This document shows positions 59,524 to 64,000 of a stretch of 64,000 nucleotides of DNA, in pieces. Location of the stretch: positions 4,588,001-4,652,000 of the forward strand of contig NZ_CP029145.1 in assembly GCF_003149515.1 (NCBI RefSeq). Reading direction: 5' to 3'. Each line of letters begins with the position of its first letter. The first letter of the stretch is position 1. The DNA comes from Hymenobacter nivis (lineage in GTDB: Bacteria; Bacteroidota; Bacteroidia; Cytophagales; Hymenobacteraceae). Below the pieces are notes generated by a model. That model was not told where the DNA came from. It did not search any database and saw only the letters and a list, made by a program, of their open reading frames with translations. Both the position numbers and the translations under genes were made by a program.

Positions 59524-60117
59524 TTGCCGCCGGTGCTGCTACCCGCTTCGTTGCCCTTGTCGCCGCTGGCAGGCCGCCGCCTGCTGCTGGGCGTGAGCGG
59601 CAGCATCGCCGCCTACAAAGCCGCCGCCCTCACGCGGCTGCTAGTGCAGGCCGGGGCCGAGGTGCAGGTCATCCTCACTGAAGCCGCCGCCGCCTTCGTT
59701 ACGCCCCTCACGCTGGGCACCCTTTCCAAAAAGCCCGTCCTGACGGGCTTTTTGCGTGATGCGGCCTCTGGGCAGTGGCACAACCACGTCGAGTTGGGCC
59801 TGTGGGCCGATGCGCTGCTCATTGCGCCGGCCAGCGCCAACACGCTAGGCCAGCTGGCCAACGGCCTGTGCCCCAACTTACTGAGCGCCGTATACTTGTC
59901 GGCCCGCTGCCCGGTGTTTCTGGCCCCGGCCATGGACCTGGACATGTATGCCCACCCGGCCGTGGCGCAGAATCTGGCGCGCCTGCGCAGCTACGGCAAC
60001 CACGTGTTCGATTCGCCCAGTGGCGAGCTGGCCAGCGGCCTCGTGGGCCCCGGCCGCATGCTGGAGCCCGAGCAGATTGTGGCTGAGCTAGCGACGTTTT
60101 TTAGTCCAACAAGCTGA
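59524..60117 (+). CDS. coaC: Phosphopantothenoylcysteine decarboxylase (CoaC)
   Basis: A 197-residue flavoprotein that decarboxylates 4'-phosphopantothenoyl-cysteine in coenzyme A synthesis. Motifs: LLLGVSGSIAAYKAAALTRL, active His in WHNHVELGLWADALLIAPA (NHVEL), ANTLGQLANGLCPNLLSAV and VFLAPAMDLDMYAHPAV. The start is TTG 59524 immediately after the rpoZ stop. In most Bacteroidota this domain is fused to CoaB in one CoaBC/Dfp protein. Here a stop at 60115 and a 47-bp gap separate them. Confidence 0.9.
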   Translation: MPPVLLPASLPLSPLAGRRLLLGVSGSIAAYKAAALTRLLVQAGAEVQVILTEAAAAFVTPLTLGTLSKKPVLTGFLRDAASGQWHNHVELGLWADALLIAPASANTLGQLANGLCPNLLSAVYLSARCPVFLAPAMDLDMYAHPAVAQNLARLRSYGNHVFDSPSGELASGLVGPGRMLEPEQIVAELATFFSPTS

Positions 60118-60164
60118 TCAGGGTCCAACTGTTATCTGCTCACTGTCAATTGATAACTGAATAA

Positions 60165-60821
60165 ATGCGCGTCTTGATTACCGCGGGCCCTACCTACGAG
60201 CCGCTGGACCCGGTGCGGTTCCTGGGCAACCGGTCGACGGGCAAGATGGGCTACGCGCTGGCCGAGGCCTTTGCGGCGGCGGGGGCCCGGGTGGACCTCA
60301 TCAGCGGGCCCAGCGCCTTGCCCGCACCGGCTCACCCGGCCGTGCAGTTGACGCGCGTGGGAACCGCCGCCGAGATGTACGCCGCTGCCGCTGCCGGGGC
60401 CCCCGCTGCCGACGTATGGGTGTTTGCCGCCGCGGTGGCCGACTACCGGCCCGCCCATGTGGCCGCCGAGAAGATTAAAAAAGCCGGCGACACGCTCACG
60501 CTGGAGCTGGTGAAGAACGTGGACATCGCCGCCACCCTCGGCCAAACCAAGCGGGCTGAACAATTTGCCGTGGGTTTTGCGTTGGAGACGACGAACGAGC
60601 TAGCCCACGCCCAGGGCAAACTGCACCGCAAAAACTTCGACCTCGTAGTCTTGAACTCACTGCGCGATGCTGGGGCCGGGTTTGGCCATGACACTAACAA
60701 AGTGAGCGTGCTGGACCGCGCCGGCCAGGTAGTTACCTTTGAATTGATGGCTAAAACGGACCTAGCCGGTGAGCTGGTGCGCTTGGTTTTGGCCCGCCTC
60801 GCTGCTGTCATAACTATTTGA
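60165..60821 (+). CDS. coaB: Phosphopantothenate-cysteine ligase (CoaB)
   Basis: A 218-residue ligase joining 4'-phosphopantothenate and cysteine. VLITAGPTYEPLDPVRFLGN opens the domain and GNRSTGKMGYALAEAF matches nucleotide binding; FAAAVADYRPAHVAAEKIKK and FAVGFALETTNEL follow. It is the second half of the usual CoaBC fusion, as a separate gene with its own ATG, in a different frame from coaC. Confidence 0.9.
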   Translation: MRVLITAGPTYEPLDPVRFLGNRSTGKMGYALAEAFAAAGARVDLISGPSALPAPAHPAVQLTRVGTAAEMYAAAAAGAPAADVWVFAAAVADYRPAHVAAEKIKKAGDTLTLELVKNVDIAATLGQTKRAEQFAVGFALETTNELAHAQGKLHRKNFDLVVLNSLRDAGAGFGHDTNKVSVLDRAGQVVTFELMAKTDLAGELVRLVLARLAAVITI

Positions 60822-60829
60822 TTGACTTT

Positions 60830-61756
60830 ATGATGCCTAAGACCTGGTCCCTGTTGCCGCTGCTGCTATTGTTGCTGGGGCCCCCCGCCCGGGCCCAGGA
60901 GCTGAATTGCACCGTGGAGGTGTCCATCGGGCCGAGCGTGGTGATTACCGACCAGAGCATCGTGGCTAGTATGCAAAGCAAAATCCAGGAGTTCCTCAAC
61001 ACCCGCACCTGGACCAGCACTACGTATCAGGAAAAAGAGCGTATCAAGTGCCGCATGTTCATTGTACTTACAGGCGGTGCGTCGCCGTCGTACCAGGCCA
61101 CGATGCGGTTGCTTTCGACCCGCCCGATTTACGGCACCGGCTACGAAACCAACGTCATCAGTATCGTCGATAAGAGCTTTAATTTTAACTACCCGCCGCC
61201 CAACTCGCTCGATTTTTCGCCCAACAGCTTCGTTTCCAACCTCTCGTCGCTGCTGGGCTTTTATGCCAATATCATCATCGGGCTCGACCGCGACACGTTT
61301 AGCCGGCTCGGGGGCACGCAGTATTTTGAAAACGCCCGGCTCATCATGACCTATTCGGCCTCGCAGATCAGTAGCGAGGGCCAGGACCCGAGCTGGTCCA
61401 ACGGCGGGGGCCTGCGCAGCCGCTACCAGCTGCTCACCAACCTTACCGACCCGCAGCTCGAAGCCTTCCGTACCGGCTCGTACGCCTACTACCGGCAGGG
61501 GATGGACCTGTTCATCGAGAAGCCCGACGAGGCGCGTACGGCCGTGCTGGGGGCCCTCACGGGCATCAACGCGGCGGCGTCGCTGCGGGTGAGCGAGCCA
61601 ATTTTCCGGTACTTCTTCGACGCTAAGGCCGACGAGATTGCTAATATTTTCCGCACCAGCTCCGACCAAAACCAGAAGCAGCAACTGGTGACGATGTTGG
61701 TGAACATCGACGCGACCAACGCGCAGAAATACCAGGCCATTCTCACGTCCCGCTAA
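60830..61756 (+). CDS. DUF4835 (PorD-like) exported protein
   Basis: A 308-residue exported protein (signal LLPLLLLLLGPPARA, mature start near QELNC). The domain is DUF4835, called PorD in T9SS literature in some databases (from memory). Recognisable parts are LNCTVEVSIGPSVVITDQSI, QEFLNTRTWTSTTYQEKERI, LDFSPNSFVSNLSSLLGFYA and PLLEAFRTGSYAYYRQG-like text near 222-236. ATG 60830 and ATG 60833 are both possible. It belongs to the coa-recN order common in this phylum and may assist T9SS function, which the split cargo gene at 16440 implies. Confidence 0.8.
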   Translation: MMPKTWSLLPLLLLLLGPPARAQELNCTVEVSIGPSVVITDQSIVASMQSKIQEFLNTRTWTSTTYQEKERIKCRMFIVLTGGASPSYQATMRLLSTRPIYGTGYETNVISIVDKSFNFNYPPPNSLDFSPNSFVSNLSSLLGFYANIIIGLDRDTFSRLGGTQYFENARLIMTYSASQISSEGQDPSWSNGGGLRSRYQLLTNLTDPQLEAFRTGSYAYYRQGMDLFIEKPDEARTAVLGALTGINAAASLRVSEPIFRYFFDAKADEIANIFRTSSDQNQKQQLVTMLVNIDATNAQKYQAILTSR

Positions 61757-61946
61757 GGCGGTGGGATGGTAATATATTGGTTATTACATAACTGGGCGGG
61801 TATTAGCATTTGCCAAAACTTTGGGGCTAACTTTAATAAATAATGCGTTGGGGCCTTGCAGAGCACCGGCCTAATTACTTATTCAGCTAGAATAGCTACA
61901 GTTGGCCACGATACCCCGTGCGCACCCCGGCCCCATCTACCCAATT

Positions 61947-63623
61947 ATGTTAGTCGATTTACGCATTCAGAATTACGCCCTGATCGAGTCGCTGGAGCTT
62001 CGGCCGTCGCCGCTGCTCAACATCATTACTGGCGAAACGGGGGCCGGCAAATCCATCATGCTGGGGGCCATTGGGCTGCTGCTGGGCAACCGGGCCGATG
62101 GCAAGCTGCTGTTCGATACGGCGCGTAAGTGCGTGATTGAGGGGCAGTTTGATATTGCCAGCTACCAGCTGCAAGATATTTTTGAGGCCGAGGACCTGGA
62201 CTACGACGCGCAGTGCATTCTGCGGCGCGAAATCAGCCCCACGGGTAAGTCGCGCGCCTTTGTGAACGACACGCCGGTGACGCTGGAGGCGCTACGGAAA
62301 ATCGGGGCCAACCTGATGGACATCCACTCGCAGCACGACACGCTGCTGCTCGGCGACACGGTGTTTCAGCTCAACCTGCTCGACCTCTACGCCGGGTTGG
62401 TGCCGCAGCGCACGCACTACAGCAACGCCTTCCGGCAGTACCGCAAGCTGGAAGCTGAGCTGAAAACGCTGGAGGACCAGTCGAACCAAGCTAACGCGCA
62501 GCTGGACTATAATAGCTTTTTGCTGAACGAGTTGGAGGAAGCTAGTCTCGACAACGAGGACCAGGAGGCCCTGGAGCAGGAGGTGAAACAGCTGGAGCAC
62601 GCCGAGGAAATAAAGTACAAGCTGAGCCAGGCCCTGCACGGGCTGCGCGACAGCGAGAGCTGCGCCACCGGCATTATGAAGGATGCCTCGTCGCTGCTGG
62701 GCCAGGTTTCGAGCTATTCCGACAACTTCCGCGAGCTGCGTCAGCGCCTGGAAAGCTGCCTGATTGAGCTGCACGACATTGCCGACGAGGTGGAAACCGC
62801 CGAGCGCCGCACCGAGGGCGACCCCGCCCGCGCCGAAGAGTTGCAGGAACGCCTGAACGTGCTCTACACCTTGCAGCGCAAGCACGCGGTGCGCGACCTG
62901 GGGGCCCTGGTGGCCGTGCGCGACGAATTGCGTCAGAAAGTGGGCAACGTGCTAAACCTCGACAAGCAAATCAGCAAGGTGCGCAAGGACGTAGAGGCCG
63001 CCCTGACCGCGGTGACCAAGCAGGCGGCCAAGCTCTCGGATAGCCGGTGCAAGTCGTTCCCGCGCTTCGAGCAGGAGCTGCGTGCCCTGGTTGCTGACCT
63101 GGGCATGCCCAACGCCCGCATCGTAGTGGACCACCGCGCCGGGGCCCCCAGCGCCAGCGGCACCGATGTGGTGAACATCCTCTTCACGGCCAACAAGGGG
63201 GCCCAGCCCCAGACGCTAAGCAAGGCCGCATCGGGGGGGGAGTTCTCGCGCTTGATGCTGTGCGTGAAGTACATGCTGGCTGATAAGACGGCTCTGCCCA
63301 CGATAGTGTTCGATGAAATCGACACCGGCATCAGCGGGGAAATTGCCGTGAAGGTGGGCCGCATGATGCAGCAAATGGCGCGTAAGCACCAGCTGGTGGC
63401 CATTTCGCACCTGCCGCAGATGGCCGCGGCTGGCGATGCCCACTACTTCGTGTACAAGGAAGACCGCGCCGACCGCACCGTGAGCCGCATCCGCCAGCTC
63501 GGCGAGGAGGACCGCATCCGGGAAATTGCCCATATGATTGCCGGCGCCAAGCCCAGCGCCAATGCCCTGCAAAGCGCCCGCGAGTTGCTGGCCCTGCGTG
63601 GCGAGGCCGTCGTGGCAGGGTAG
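61947..63623 (+). CDS. recN: RecN, DNA repair SMC-like ATPase
   Basis: A 558-residue SMC-like protein for double-strand-break repair. Walker A is ITGETGAGKSIMLGAIGL (near 27-44). A coiled-coil region (about 155-365, LKTLEDQSNQANAQLDYNSF) follows. The ABC signature is AASGGEFSRLMLCVK and Walker B is TIVFDEIDTGISG. The ATG at 61947 (MLVDLRIQNYALIESLEL) is the conserved start. The gap before it (61757-61946) has near-promoter strings but no gene. Confidence 0.94.
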   Translation: MLVDLRIQNYALIESLELRPSPLLNIITGETGAGKSIMLGAIGLLLGNRADGKLLFDTARKCVIEGQFDIASYQLQDIFEAEDLDYDAQCILRREISPTGKSRAFVNDTPVTLEALRKIGANLMDIHSQHDTLLLGDTVFQLNLLDLYAGLVPQRTHYSNAFRQYRKLEAELKTLEDQSNQANAQLDYNSFLLNELEEASLDNEDQEALEQEVKQLEHAEEIKYKLSQALHGLRDSESCATGIMKDASSLLGQVSSYSDNFRELRQRLESCLIELHDIADEVETAERRTEGDPARAEELQERLNVLYTLQRKHAVRDLGALVAVRDELRQKVGNVLNLDKQISKVRKDVEAALTAVTKQAAKLSDSRCKSFPRFEQELRALVADLGMPNARIVVDHRAGAPSASGTDVVNILFTANKGAQPQTLSKAASGGEFSRLMLCVKYMLADKTALPTIVFDEIDTGISGEIAVKVGRMMQQMARKHQLVAISHLPQMAAAGDAHYFVYKEDRADRTVSRIRQLGEEDRIREIAHMIAGAKPSANALQSARELLALRGEAVVAG

Positions 63624-63629
63624 GGGGTA

Positions 63630-63748
63630 GTGAATGGGAGAATGGGTGAATGAAAAGGTAAGTGGCTAACTTGCCGCCCTGAACCGAATGGTGAAAGAAA
63701 GGGCCGGGTTGCTTTTTCATTCGCTCATTCACTCATTCACCTATTCAC
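63630..63748. repeat. ATTCACTC-type repeats around the recN-fabI gap
   Basis: GTGAATGGGAGAATGGGTGA (63630) and TCATTCACTCATTCACCTAT (63725) form an imperfect inverted repeat flanking about 60 bp. The right arm contains near-perfect 8-bp steps (CTCATTCA twice, then CTATTCAC). Similar words occur at 23426-23510. Confidence 0.6.
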
Positions 63749-63751
63749 TCC

Positions 63752-64000
63752 ATGCCCAACAACCTGCTCGCCGGCAAAGTCGGCATCATTTCCGGCGCCC
63801 TCAACGAGAAATCCATTGCTTGGAAAGTGGCCCAGCGCGCCCACGCCGAAGGCGCCCGCTTCGTGCTCACTAATGCCCCGCTGGCCATGCGTATGGGCGA
63901 AATCAACAAGCTGAGCGAGGAGTGCAACGCCCCCATCATCCCGGCCGACGCCACGTCGGTGGAGGACCTGGAGAAGCTGTTTACCGGGGCCCAGGAGCAG
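63752..64000 (+). CDS. fabI: Enoyl-ACP reductase FabI, N-terminal part (cut by window end)
   Basis: The first 83 residues of a FabI-type enoyl-ACP reductase for fatty-acid elongation. LLAGKVGIISGALNEKSIAW is the typical cofactor-binding N-terminus, then KVAQRAHAEGARFVLTNAPL. The catalytic Tyr and Lys lie beyond the window. The start ATG follows the ATTCACTC-type repeat by 3 bp. Confidence 0.85.
   Translation, partial: MPNNLLAGKVGIISGALNEKSIAWKVAQRAHAEGARFVLTNAPLAMRMGEINKLSEECNAPIIPADATSVEDLEKLFTGAQEQ

Noticed and set aside
1..64000. tRNA, rRNA or riboswitch
   Set aside because: No cloverleaf, rRNA or recognised riboswitch pattern was seen in the gaps; a covariance-model scan would be needed to be certain.

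Overview
The window is 64 kb of GC-rich, densely coding chromosomal DNA. It most resembles a Hymenobacter-like member of the Bacteroidota (Cytophagales). The evidence is gene content: a type IX secretion (T9SS) cargo protein, BshA for bacillithiol, a Bacteroidota bamD-rpoZ-coa-DUF4835-recN order, TAnnTTTG promoter boxes ahead of several genes, and many TTG starts. No rRNA or tRNA gene was recognised, so the genus is an inference.

Layout. 1-16.3 kb is mostly housekeeping: the end of a hybrid histidine kinase, a LytTR regulator, grpE-dnaJ, an ECF sigma factor with a membrane partner, a NatA/NatB-type ABC exporter, a ChaN-like protein coupled to a class II phosphodiesterase, an A-type iron-sulfur carrier, a deoxyribonucleotidase, bshA and an M1 peptidase. 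16.4-21.0 kb is a mobile-DNA pile-up: a T9SS-cargo gene split by an IS5-like element, a 150-bp palindromic MITE with the same ends, and an IS630-type element whose transposase needs a -1 frameshift on a run of nine A.

21-43 kb is the most interesting part: a large arsenic island. It combines classical detoxification (arsR, arsC, acr3, an ArsO-like monooxygenase, a DUF6428 protein and a decayed arsN) with the hallmarks of arsenosugar synthesis (arsM, arsS, two TIGR04283 and one TIGR04282 glycosyltransferases, a peroxidase-like AhpD-fold protein). Around these lie less expected genes: a processive GT2, a dolichol-phosphate-mannose-synthase-like GT2, a GT-C membrane glycosyltransferase, a fatty-acid-hydroxylase-like protein, an FAD oxidoreductase, a membrane polyferredoxin, a rhodanese, DUF547, DUF6134, two SDR enzymes and an outer-membrane beta-barrel. 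A perfect 12-bp inverted repeat overlapping two divergent promoter boxes at the arsR start suggests that ArsR controls the detoxification operon and the redox/glycosyltransferase operon together. The working idea is uptake or reduction of arsenic, methylation by ArsM, adenosylation by ArsS, then glycosylation and perhaps lipid attachment or export.

43-64 kb returns to core functions: a GH3/serine-hydrolase fusion, mutL (with a heptanucleotide repeat inside the gene), two rhomboid-family proteins, a small RelE-type toxin-antitoxin locus, mdh, a GH9 glycosidase, tilS, a P-loop gene with a probable C-terminal frameshift, an OstA/LptA-like protein, bamD, rpoZ, coaC and coaB as separate genes, a DUF4835 protein, recN and the start of fabI. 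Several dispersed repeat families occur: the palindrome/MITE family, a GCGGACT hairpin family, an ATTCACTC-type repeat, a 47-bp tandem duplication and a 170-bp inverted-repeat element.
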